NCBI RefSeq assembly: GCF_945859705.1
Contig: NC_079134.1
Location: 38,082,576-38,146,575, forward strand
Reading direction: 5' to 3'
Source: Episyrphus balteatus
Taxonomy: Eukaryota; Arthropoda; Insecta; Diptera; Syrphidae
DNA: 64,000 bases
Shown: one piece after another, positions 45,798 to 56,639 of the stretch
How positions within the stretch are numbered: the stretch's first letter is position 1
Layout of the letters: each line of letters opens with the position of its first letter
The notes under the pieces: model-generated
What the model was told of the DNA's origin: nothing
Databases searched by the model: none
What the model saw: the letters and a program-made list of their open reading frames with translations, nothing else
Translations under genes and position numbers: made by a program

Positions 45798-47373
45798 CAC
45801 TGTGCAAGTTTTTTGAAAAAATTTTCTGAGACAGGTGCGCGATTAACTGTTTCGCCCTATTTCGGACCCGAGAAATCGATTGGCGTCATTAGTTTTTCGA
45901 TTTGTCGGTACGACTTCGAACAAAATTTTTTTTGAAAGTTTTTTCAATTATTTTGAGAATTTTCCACTGGTTTTAGTCATTTTTCAACCAAAAACAATTT
46001 TTATATTGCTAATAATTTTGCTCAAACGTTATTTGCTACCAGTAGAAAGACATTATAAACAATTTTGAACAATTTATTTGAAAGCTTCGTGATTTTTTTT
46101 GAAAAAAATTGAAAAAAATCGAAATTGTTTACATTGTTTATCGTTTTTTCGCTGTTTTTGTTCTCTTTTGCACAAATACATTGCATGTTTTCCATTAAAA
46201 ATTAATTTAACTGTTAATTTAGTGTTGGTTAAACTTCAACAGTCTATCGATAGCATCGATAACAAAAAAAAATATCGAGTATATCAATACTTCACAAAAC
46301 TATCGATAGTTTCAATACTTTCAAATTATTTTACCACAAGGCCTTTGTATATAAAATCTATAGTACTATCATGAAGTGCAATTTTTTAGTTTGTTCGTTA
46401 CCTGACTGGTCGCGAGGGCGCTTAGATCGAATTAATAATGGGAGTAAGGAGATGAGATATACATTTCTGTTTGAAATTTGACATAGTTTTTAGTTCGTTC
46501 GCTAGCTTACAAAGCACAAGGCTACCGATATTATCTTTAGTTTTTTCTTAAAACTATCGATAATGGAAACTATCGATATCTAACAAACACTATGTTAATT
46601 CGTTGTTTACATCCAATGTCAAACGAAAACTTAACTTGTTGTTCAAATTGTGTTTAATTAATTTCAAAGCTATTTTTTTTATGAGAAATTGTACGAGTGG
46701 TTTTAAAACTTTTTGGTACGTATGAAAAATATTTCAATTTAAAAGTTTTAAGAGTTTTCGTTTGACATTGGATGTAAACAACGAATTAACAGTGTTTGAT
46801 AGATATCGATAGTTTCCATTATAGATAGTTTTAAGAAAAAACTATCGATAATATCGGTAGCCTTGTGGTAAAATAATTTGGAAGTATTAAACTATCGATA
46901 GTTTTGTGAAGTATCGATATACTCGATATTTTTTTTTGTTATCGATGCTATCGATAGACTGTCGAAGTTTAACCAACACTAAATTAACAGTTAAATTAAT
47001 TTTTAATGGAAAACATTCAATGTATTTGTGCAAAGAGAACAAAAACAGCGAAAAAAACGATAAACAATGTAAAAAATTTCAATTTTTTTTCAATTTAAAA
47101 AAAAAATCACTAAAATTTCAAATAAATTGTTCAATTGTTTATAAAGTCTTTCTACTTTGAGCAGAATTATTAGCAATATAAATATTGTTTTTGGTTGAAA
47201 AATGACTAAAAACAGTGGGAAGCTCTCAAAATAATTGAAAAAACTTAAAAAAAAATTTTGTTCGAAGTCGTACCGATAAATCGAAAAACTAATGATGCCA
47301 GTGGATTTCTAGGGTCCGAAATAGTGCGAAACAGTTATTCGCGCGCCTGTCAAGAATTTCGACTTGCACAGTG
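45798..47373. mobile_element. Complete palindromic family D element, CACTG ends, TTA duplication
   Basis: It begins cactgtgcaag and ends cttgcacagtg, flanked by TTA on both sides (45795-45797 and 47374-47376). The left arm (45798-46630, containing a 172-base insertion) and right arm (46754-47373) are reverse complements around a 123-base loop. CACTR termini with a 3-bp duplication fit the CACTA (CMC/EnSpm) superfamily; this is inference from ends only. The arm interior is rich in tatcgata. Open frames here are fragments of low complexity and no transposase is visible. Confidence 0.85.
46343..46514. mobile_element. 172-bp insertion with 8-bp duplication in family D
   Basis: The ends are ctttgta and tacaaag. 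The flanks are identical cacaaggc (46335-46342 and 46515-46522). The opposite arm of the host palindrome has the uninterrupted site in reverse (gccttgtg, near 46859), which proves the insertion internally. An agtttgttcgtta/agttcgttcgcta motif repeats near both ends. The 8-bp duplication suggests hAT or P-type; the TIR is short. Confidence 0.85.
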
Positions 47374-47391
47374 TTATCAGTTTCAATTTTT

Positions 47392-48690
47392 GGCTCCGCG
47401 AAATTAGGCCCCAGGAAATAGGGCCCCAAAAGAAAAAATGAAATAAGGCCCCAAATTGGGGTATTTTTTCATAATGAAATTATGCCCCAATGAAACAAGG
47501 CCCCATCGAAATGAAAAAATGCCCCAAAAATAAATGAAATAAGGCCCCAACTTGTTTTTAACTTTTTTAGAAAAATGAAATAAGACCCCAATTTTTCTTT
47601 TTCATAATTAATTTATTTTTGGTAATGAAATATCACCCCAAACCAACAGATCCATCTTTATGGACGGAACTTTTAAAATTGTTCCTCAAGGATGTTTCAA
47701 ACTGTTGTTGTGTTTTTTTTTGGTTATTCTGTTACTTATTAATGCTTTTTTCAATGATCCCTGATGGTTTTTTACATTGAAAGGCATTTGTTTGCAGTGC
47801 AGCACGATGTTTACATTGAAAAGCATTAGAAAGTAACAGAACAACTGAAAACATCGCACGATTTTTCAGTTATTCTGTTACTTTCTAATGCTTTCCAATG
47901 TAAACATCGTACTGCAAACCATCAGGGAGTAACAGAATAGCTGCAAGAAATCGCGCGATTTCTTTTAGCTATTCTGTTATTCCCTGATGGTTTACTACAC
48001 GGTCTTAACATGAAAAGGCATTAGTTTGCAGCACGATCTTAACATTGAAAAGCATTTTTAAATAACAGAGTAGCTGAAGAAATCGCGCGATTTTTTCAGC
48101 TATTCTGTTATTAAATAATGCTTTTCAATGTAAAGATCGTGCTGCAAACGAATGCCTTTCAATTTCTTGCAGCTTTTCTATTACTCCCTGTTGGTTTGCA
48201 GCAATACTTTACATTGTAAAGCATTAGTAAGTAACAGAATAGCTAAAAAATCGCGCGATTTTTCCAGCTATTCTGTTACTTACTAATGCTTTTCAATGTA
48301 AAGATATTGCTGCAAACCAACAGGGAGTCCACAATATGCGGTACTTTGCCAATTCTGGGTCCTTGATAAGCGAAATTTTACAACAGTTTTTTTGAAAGAT
48401 AATTTAGTATAGCATTTTTATGTAAATTATGAAATATGAAATAAAGCCCCAAATTGTTTTTAAAATAAAATGAAAGTAAGCCCCAAAATAAGTGTTGGGG
48501 TCTAATTTCATGGGGGCCTTATTTCGTAATGAAATTATGCCCCAAAAACAAAATGAAAAAGGCCCCAAAAAATGAAATAACACCCCAAAATTTGAGAAAT
48601 TTCGTTGTTGTTGTTTTGTGTGTATTTTTTGGGGCCTTATTTCATTTTTTTATTGGGGCCTTATTTCCTGGGGCCTAATTTCGCGGAGCC
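47392..48690. mobile_element. 1.3-kb TIR element made of consecutive palindromes, 8-bp duplication
   Basis: The ends are ggctccgcgaaattaggccc at the left and the same read inward from the right. Flanking octamers are identical, caattttt (47384-47391 and 48691-48698). Beside each end lie several copies of a gaaataaggccccaa-type unit, inverted at the other side (cttatttcatt/ggggcctta). The core (47806-48327) is four separate palindromes in a row, three centred on tcgcgcga and one on tcgcacga, sharing arm sequence aacagaatagct and tttacattgaaaagcatt. No coding frame exists. The 8-bp duplication is hAT-like; the ends do not start with CAG. Confidence 0.85.
47806..48327. repeat. Four consecutive palindromes with CGCGCG-type centres
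   Basis: The palindromes are at about 47806-47914, 47918-47992, 48020-48150 and 48185-48327. Each has arms of 35-70 bases with a centre of the type aaatcgcgcgattt. The arms reuse the same modules (agctattctgtta, gcttttcaatgtaaa, tgctgcaaac) in a changing order, as if built by repeated inverted duplication. Confidence 0.9.
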
Positions 48691-48914
48691 CAATTTTTCT
48701 TTTTCAAAAATTTTATTTTGAAAATAAATATTAATATTATATAATATTAAATATAATATTATTAAAAAATATAAAAGACGAGGTTTTCAGCTTTACAAAA
48801 AAGGTATAGCACGTTGTTTTAGGTATAACCGTTAATTTTAAATAATTTTTTTAAAATTAAATCAACTTTTAAGCAAATTGCCAAATTGCCCATTTGGGTT
48901 AAACGGGAGGAAAA

Positions 48915-49400
48915 AAATGCATGACTGGGTGGCAAGTACTTGCACTTATATTCAAAGTTACTTGGAATATTCAAACTCCTTAAAAATAAAAAATAAAAAA
49001 GTTAATTATATAGAATATTAAATTTGGTTTAAAGTTACTAAAACATCCCTTCAAATAGTTTTGAGTTTTGACCTTCAAACGATATATCCCATATCATTTG
49101 TAGTATAACAAAGAACTTAAGAACGTAAGAGCCGTTTTTTCTATTTTTTTTTATAGGTAAACATTTTCAAAAAATAAAAATAAAAACTGTGTGCCACTAA
49201 AAAGGAAATATTAAACAAAATATGCAAACGACGTTTCAATAAATTTCATTAGTCTGTTTAAAAAAAAAAAAACTTTTAACTTTTTTTTTATGCAAACATT
49301 TTTTTTTAAATTTTTTTCTAAATTATAATATTATTTATTGAAGCTTTTTTATACAAAATTTTTGATTGAGATTGGTCGTGTCACCTAGGGAAAGTCAGAC
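48915..49400 (-). mobile_element. Family B 3' part, diverged
   Basis: It starts (minus-strand 3' end) at aaaatgcatgactgggtggc with caagtacttgcactt following, the B 3' stem-loop and subterminal repeat. It then loses clear similarity in A/T-rich DNA. The right limit is approximate. Confidence 0.5.
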
Positions 49401-50300
49401 ATGAAGAATTCAAGTACAATTAATAACGGTTCAAAAAATATTCATGCCTATTACATACATTTTTTTTTTTTTGAAAAAAAAAATATTATTTTTTTTACTA
49501 TGTTCTTTGAATATACGCTATCCAAAACCCATTTTTTTTTCGAACATACAGAAAAATTTATAAATTTATGATAAAATGTCTTACTACAAGTTTCAAGCCA
49601 TCTTATAATGAATTAAAAATTCTTTTGTGTACCTACTTTTATTTTATATAAATATTCCAAAACTTAAGACCTTCTAAGCAATAGACCTTCAAGTTTATTC
49701 TATTCTTCTGCAATATAATAAAATAAAAAAAATGGCCTTCTCTTCTTAAAACAATCTCGATTATAAATGACCAAAAGTAGAGAATTAAATTAAGGAATTC
49801 TATATTATTATTATTTTGTATCCCAAACTAAATATCTCTAACCAAGTTCATTAACTTAAATAATAATCCTTCTCAGATTAACTATGATTAACAAACTATG
49901 TAAAGGACTTACTCCCTTCAAATTATCACGTCACAACGTTGCTGGTTATATAGTTTTTTTTCGAGTTCAATTTTTTTTTTTTCATGTTGCCAAGTTTTTA
50001 TACCCCCCATAGAATGGTCACTCGGGCATATATAGTTGTATTTTGTATACCCTTATAACCGCATACTCTGTGCATAGAGATGACTAAGCAATAAATTATC
50101 CTACCATTAAGGCCAGCAGCGAGAGAGCTCTTCATACCAAAAAAAAAAAAAATAAAAATTATATTATTATGGACGTGGAAGCGGACCAAGCAAATTCAAA
50201 AGACCGAATCCCAAGTCCCTTTAAAAATAATCAAGAAGTAATTTGTGAATTAATTTTTCCCTCCATGAGCCATGGCCAGTAGAGATTTTTCGTTCTTTTT
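49401..50300. other. Unique A+T-rich DNA
   Basis: Nothing recognised. Long A and T runs near 49262, 49461 and 50140. Confidence 0.45.
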
Positions 50301-50309
50301 TTTTTGTAT

Positions 50310-50462
50310 TTTTTATTTTTCATTTTCACATTCCAGTAATCATTGGATAATCTCAGTCTGCGTTCCAACGGTACCAAGTCGTTGTCGGTCCGTGGTTGTA
50401 GTCCGCCAGTCCTAGGATAACAAATCTGGCATCGTCCTGATAGTGAGTGGGCGCCAGATGGG
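50310..50462 (+). promoter_or_regulatory. Promoter- or first-exon-like patch (tentative)
   Basis: After a long T-rich tract (50298-50330) the sequence becomes markedly less A+T-rich from 50340 to 50462. It has an initiator-like ctcagtctgcg (50352-50362; fly consensus TCAGTY) and, about 30-40 bases further, gtcggtccgtgg, which resembles downstream promoter and pause-button motifs. An alternative reading is a splice acceptor (ttttcacattccag at 50324-50337) followed by a short exon; a frame of about 26 codons follows it but starts with a stop. Neither reading is confirmed and no downstream gene is visible. Confidence 0.25.
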
Positions 50463-52383
50463 GTTCTGATTTTCGTAATTTTTTTTTTTTTGAAAAATTC
50501 TTTTTTTTTAAACGGAATTGTGGAATCTATGTTATTTAAGGACTTTTATCACTTGAAATTAGAACTGCGTCAGAAGTGATTTTCAAGCCCACCATTCGCT
50601 CTCACTATGGGTATTATTTTTAAACAAAAAAAAGAGGAAATTATTTAAGAATCAGTCTAAAAAAAAAAAAAAAAAAAAAACACTCATACACCACAGTGTA
50701 CCACAGACACAAAAATGCTTCCCACCCCCGACCTCTCTCAAACTTCTCACACACATGTGTCAAAACGAAAAGCTAGAAAGCTAAAATGGCACTCATAATC
50801 ACAGGCAATTTCTAGATAAAGGAGAACGCGACCGTTAACCCCCGAGGCCTTTATCCCATTATGAAAGGCCATAACGAGCCGTAAATTTAACGATAATGTG
50901 AGTTTGTTTCTGCTTCTCCTCATACCCACCCCCAATTTGACTGTACACACACACTTAAAAGCCAATCCCATCTAACCCAGTTCCAGTTCCCAGTTGACGG
51001 GTTTTTAGTATCTGACTAACAATCCGAACAAACCCAACCGATTTCAAAAATATAAAAAAACAAAAAAAAAAAAACAAAAAAAAACCTCTCAAAGCATTTA
51101 CGCTGGCTGGTTTAGGTCTTGACTTGTCGTTGTCGTATGGTCCGTATACCGACTAGGTGTTATTATTTATTGGGGTTTTGCTGCTGAACGCATTTACTAC
51201 CCCCCAGTCGAACAAACAGCAAACGACCATAAAATTAAAAAGTAGCAGAAGGAAATATAAAAAAAACTGACTCCGAAGACGGATATACGACCACCGACAC
51301 GATGAACGAAAACAACAACAACAAACGATGAAGAAATGGAAAACACTTTCAAAGTCACGAATCCATTTATATTATTTTCTAGGAAATATGCCAAAAAGAA
51401 TTTAAGGAGTCTCTTTTGGCTAAAATACATATTGGCCGAGGGTTGTTCATCTTTTTTTTTTATTACTTTTTTTTTTTTTTTCATTTTTACTCCTCGTGAC
51501 ACAAAGTCAACGGGGAGGCTGGTGAATTTGTAAGTACATACTCACTTGGATAGTAGGATGTCCTCGGATATCAAGTTACACACTTTTTTTTGTTACCATC
51601 CTTCTCTCCCACTCTCAAGAAATTTTATGATTGAGCATTTAAGACCATTCTGATTTCGATTATTATTATTTAACTACTCGTACACATAAAGATTCGATAA
51701 ATGGTTGAGAGGGAGGGCGAGAGGGGGAAGTTGAAGAGATAAAATATCGATGAGTTTATCCTCTTTGTATATTTTCATGTCTCATGACCTCATTGTAAGG
51801 GGTTGGCTTGGATTAAACTTTATTTGTGGAGCAACGATTTTGGGGGAGAAAGCGATGTTGTAGGTGAATAGAGATAGATTTTTTGGGATTAAAAGAGGTG
51901 GACAGTGCACACTCCCCTTCTGGTGACTAAGTAACATTTTGGCATGACAACGGAAAAGTTTTTAATTTTTCTACAAAATATGCAGACAATATTCGAAAAA
52001 GAAGTAATGTTTTATGAGTTTTAAGGACATTAAGTTGAATAAACTAGACATGAATATATTGAACTTTTTAAGGAGGGGTTGGGGTTTATATATACCTCTA
52101 AGATCAAGCTAGTTATTTTAATAAATAAATGAAAATGTGACACTTTATGAAGGAGCAAGGCCTTTGTGAGTAACAACTCTCAACTATTCTTGTGTGCATG
52201 TAAATAATTTACAAGAATAGAAGGGCACAACAATTACTGCCGAGTCCGAAGCTGCTAAACAAATATGCACGTTTTCATGACAATAATACTCTTGGACGCT
52301 TTCTCAATTCCTCGCAAGAGACAGTACCCCTGAAATGTATTTCTTTATTCTTAGGTGGTGGAGGTTTGAAATCGAACTCGAAC
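50463..52383. other. Unique DNA
   Basis: No gene recognised. Homopolymer runs (50661-50680, 51060-51084, 51451-51482) and a G-rich zone (51700-51900) occur. A donor-like gtaagtac at 51531 has no supported exon in front of it. Confidence 0.45.
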
Positions 52384-52388
52384 CGTCG

Positions 52389-53278
52389 CACATAGGGGTA
52401 TTATCCAATTTTAGGCGGACAAAATTATTTTTCCGGTTTATCTTCATCAATAAGGTATTTAGTACTGGAATAAAGTGTTTAAAGTGTTGATTTCAATGAA
52501 AACATTTTTCTTCCTAAACCACTTTTTGATCAAACAAAAAAGTGTCAAGAATGGATCCCAATGGTTTGTTAAAACGCTTATAAATGGAGTTCTATTAATG
52601 GTATCGCCAAGATAAAATTCTTAAAATTTAGGAAAAATCATAAGGATTCAGGTTCTGTAATTCACAAAGTTGAATCTTTAAAAAAACTTAAAATATTTAT
52701 GCTGACTACAAGGTAACCATTTTTCAAAACCTAAAACCTTTAAGAAGGGCAAATGTGTCGAAGTTGCACTTAGTTGCACATATTTTTTACAGATTCAATT
52801 AGATAAAAGTTTAACCTTTAGAAAACATAAAATTTTATCACACAATAATGTGAAATTGTATAACTTATCTCCTTATCAACACATAAATTTACTTTTTTTA
52901 CGATTAATTTATATTAAGATTCAACATATCACTTTTTTATTTATAAAGTAATACAACATTTAGATACAACATCTAGTAGACAGTTTCGTATCTCCTTATC
53001 AATATTCCATAAAAATTTTTTTCTAAATCCACTTAAAAAAAAAAGTACTTACTTAAGCACAGACGGTAAATTACAAAAAAAAATTAATTTTATCTTTGGG
53101 CTGAAAACTTTGAACTCTAGACCGCTACTGTTAGTCACCTGAAGTGATAATCAATTTTAAAACTATAAGAAAACGCTAAGCAATTTATCTACTTTTAGTA
53201 GGATGTTGATTTTTTACGTTTGGATCAAATTAAAATTTGGTGTTTTGTCCGCCTAAATTGACTAAATACCCCTATGTG
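52389..53278. mobile_element. Transib-like MITE with RSS-like ends
   Basis: The ends are inverted repeats beginning cacataggggtatt, flanked by a perfect 5-bp duplication cgtcg (52384-52388 and 53279-53283). A 5-bp, G+C-rich, CGNCG-type duplication and a CAC start are known features of Transib transposons, relatives of RAG1. In both ends the heptamer cacatag is followed by exactly 23 bases ending aggcgg and then an A-rich nonamer (acaaaatta at the left, acaaaacac at the right). It is 890 bases, A+T-rich inside, without a transposase. The assignment rests on ends and duplication only. Confidence 0.7.
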
Positions 53279-53357
53279 CGTCGCACAATGCGTTGGTCAG
53301 TGGACAATAATAAAAAAATCAAGTCCATTATATGATAAAAAACCGGTGCTTCACATG

Positions 53358-56300
53358 TAGTCTATTTAATAGACCCGAGCTCCAGAGCAAAAATAGAACA
53401 AATTCGTTCAAGACTTTTTATTGGCGATTATGATTCCTTGGCATACAAGAATACTCCAGCCAAAAGTGCTACTAAATCCATTGGTGCATTTCTGATAAAA
53501 CGGCAACACTGGTCGGTTTTCAGTTTTTTTGATTTAACTCGAAAACCAAGCCTGACTTTGAAATGGTTCAAAGACACTTTTCATAGCAAATTAAATTGTC
53601 TGTCAAGTAAAGATCGTTAAAAAATTTTAAAAATTATTTTTGACTAAAATTCTAACCTAAAATCAAAGAAAAAAAAGTTAAAAAATTGACAATTTTATTT
53701 TTTTTACTAAATCAAGGTTCATTTTGTGTATGTAGCCGGGACGTCCAAACTTTGTACTAATGAAATAAAGTAGAGGTAAAATCCTTTGATTATATGCAAT
53801 TTTTAATTTTTTTTGTCAAGAAACAACTTAAATGTACCTATTCAAAAATTAGCACTTTTTCTAAATTTTTGACTTTTTTAGTTAAAAGCAAGTTTTTAAA
53901 ACTCGATAAAATCGTATTAATTGGTAACTTTAAGACTTTTAAAGTAAACATACTTCGAGGGATTGATTTAATATAAACTAAATATGACAAACAAAAAAAA
54001 TTATTTGCATCCTTATGGCCTTTAGTGCAATTTTGTGTATGTGCATTTTTATAAATTCGGGTCGAATGGATGGACGGAGAGCCATTAGCTTTGGTCTATT
54101 GCATAGAAGAACATTAAATACAAACTCTTTTACTGTTTTCAATGGCCTGAAAAACAATTCTTGTAAAATCCGCGACCAACGAAAAGTTTCTCTTGAAAAA
54201 CGAAAAAATACTCTTATGAGTTTGAAACAAAATAGCTCAGGCAAATTATTAAATCAAATTGCATTTTTCGCGGGACAAATTTTTTTCATGGAACGTGTTT
54301 AGGTGAATGTCCTTAAATCATAAAAGTGAATTTTTTGGGATTATAAGATATCGGGAACAGCCGCCATGTTGGAAAAGAGGTCGGTGCCGTTTTTATTTTA
54401 TAACTCCATTTTTACTCATTTAAACCAAAAATGTCCGAGGATAGACTTATTATCAATTAAATTATCTAAAAAATGATATACAAATGAATTCCGTGAGTTA
54501 GTTAAATTCAATTTTATAGTCGGTCAAAGTCCGGGTTCTTCTCGCAAGGTTAAGACAATATGACATTTTTTCAAATATCTGAGGAGCTTTTTATTTGTTT
54601 GGGATTTTCTTAAAGTATGAATTATAGCACTTTGAATTATCTATGAAATGAGCCCTTTATCGTTACTGTAACCAACATAATGTATAAGCCATCTAACGTC
54701 GAAGTTCACATTCTACTATCCAAAAGTGAGAAAATAACAAGTTTTCTTCTATTAGACCGAGCAAATTTTTGAAGTGGAGGTATAACGAAAATATAAGTAA
54801 ACAGTTTTTTAACTATATTCGTTTAAATATTGAATTCAAAGTTTGAAATCTTTAATGTTAACCTTTATATGGTTTTCGAGGTTTTAAATGAAGTGAATTT
54901 TCCAATTAATGTGAATAAGCTAAAGTGACACTATTTAAAATTCTAAATATAAGAACTGATACCCTGTCATTTTTCCTAAACATGAACACCTCAATCTCAG
55001 CATTACGATAAGTATAACTCAAGATATGAGGTGTGTAAGCCGTTATGTTTTCGAGACTATTGTGTTTAATTTTTGATTGTTTATTTGAACTATTGAAATC
55101 CCAAATATGTTCAGTTAAAAAATCGTATATCATGACTTCGACGTTTGGTTGCTTCTACAATGTGATGGTTACAAAAACAATAAAGGGTTCATTTCATAGA
55201 TAATTGAAAGTGCTATAATTCATTCTTAAAGAAAATCCCAAACAAATAAAAAGTTCTTCAGATATTTGAAAAAATGTCATATTGTCTTAACCTTGCGAGA
55301 AGAACCCGGACTTTGACCGACTATAAAATTGAATTTAACTAACTCACGGAATTCATTTGTATATCATTTTTTAGATAATTTAATTGATAATAAGTCTATC
55401 CTCGGACATTTTTGGTTTAAATGAGTAAAAATGGAGTTATAAAATAAAAACGGCACCGACCTCTTTTCCAAGATGGCGGCTGTTCTCGATATCTTATCAT
55501 CCCAAAAAATTCACTTTTACGATAAGGACATTCACCTTAACACGTTCCATGGAAAAAATTTGTCCCGCGAAAAATGCAATTTGATTTAATAATTTGCCTG
55601 AGCTATTTTGTTTCAAACTCATAAGAGTATTTTTTTCGTTTTTCAAGAGAAACTTTTTGTTGGTCGCGGATTTTACAAGAATTGTTTTTCAGGCCATTGA
55701 AAACAGTAAAAGAGTTTGTATTTAATGTTCTTCTATGCAATAGACCAAAGCTAATGGCTCTCCGTCCATCCATTCGACCCGAATTTATAAAAATGCACAT
55801 ACACAAAATTGCACTAAAGGCCATAAGGATGCAAATAATTTTTTTTGTTTGTCATATTTAGTTTATATTAAATCAATCCCTCGAAGTATGTTTACTTTAA
55901 AAGTCTTAAAGTTACCAATTAATACGATTTTATCGAGTTTTAAAAACTTGCTTTTAACTAAAAAAGTCAAAAATTTAGAAAAAGTGCTAATTTTTGAATA
56001 GGTACATTTAAGTTGTTTCTTGACAAAAAAAATTAAAAATTGCATATTATCAAAGGATTTTACCTCTACTTTATTTCATTAGTACAAAGTTTGGACGTCC
56101 CGGCTACATACACAAAATGCCCCTTGATTTAGTAAAAAAAAATAAAATTGTCAATTTTTTAACTTTTTTTTCTTTGATTTTAGGTTAGAATTTTAGTCAA
56201 AAATAATTTTTAAAATTTTTTAACGATCTTTACTTGACAGACAATTTAATTTGCTATGAAAAGTGTCTTTGAACCATTTCAAAGTCAGGCTTGGTTTTCG

Positions 56301-56472
56301 AGTTAAATCAAAAAAACTGAAAACCTACCAGTGTTGCCGTTTTCTCAGAAATGCACCAACGTATTTAGTAGCACTTTTGGCTGGAGTATTCTTGTATGCC
56401 AAGGAATCATAATCAGCAATAAAAACTCTTGAACGAATTTGTTCCATCCAAAAGGGTCTATTCAATAGACTA
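53358..56472. mobile_element. 3.1-kb giant palindrome
   Basis: The left arm (53358 to about 54715) and right arm (about 55130 to 56472) are near-identical reverse complements over some 1.35 kb, separated by a loop of roughly 415 bases. Examples are tggcatacaagaatactcca with gcca..., agagccattagctttggtct, cccggactttgaccgac and their complements. Only scattered single-base differences and small indels are visible. The outer boundary lies near tagtctatt.aatagaccc on both sides; no target duplication was found. Frames of 60-95 codons occur in mirrored pairs in the two arms. Confidence 0.85.
54015..54302 (+). CDS. Mirrored small open frame in the palindrome arm, coding unproven
   Basis: A 95-codon frame starts MAFSAILCMCIFINSG and is repeated in the other arm (minus strand, 55603-55824, 73 codons) with very few residue changes before a frame difference shortens it. 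A hydrophobic start (residues 2-14) could be a signal-like or membrane segment; the rest is basic. I recognise no family. Because the arms are near-identical DNA, conservation of the frame alone does not prove selection, and the opposite strand is open as well. Confidence 0.15.
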   Translation: MAFSAILCMCIFINSGRMDGRRAISFGLLHRRTLNTNSFTVFNGLKNNSCKIRDQRKVSLEKRKNTLMSLKQNSSGKLLNQIAFFAGQIFFMERV

Positions 56473-56639
56473 ATGAAGGGATTATATTCGACAATAATAA
56501 AACACAGTTTTTCACCGCTTAAATACAAGATTCAAAAAGATAAGTGGTATTTTGATTATTCAAGCTTAAGTTCAAATTGATGCTTATCATTTTTCTAAGT
56601 GAAAACTAAATATGTTCTTGACTTTTTTTTTGTTAATTA

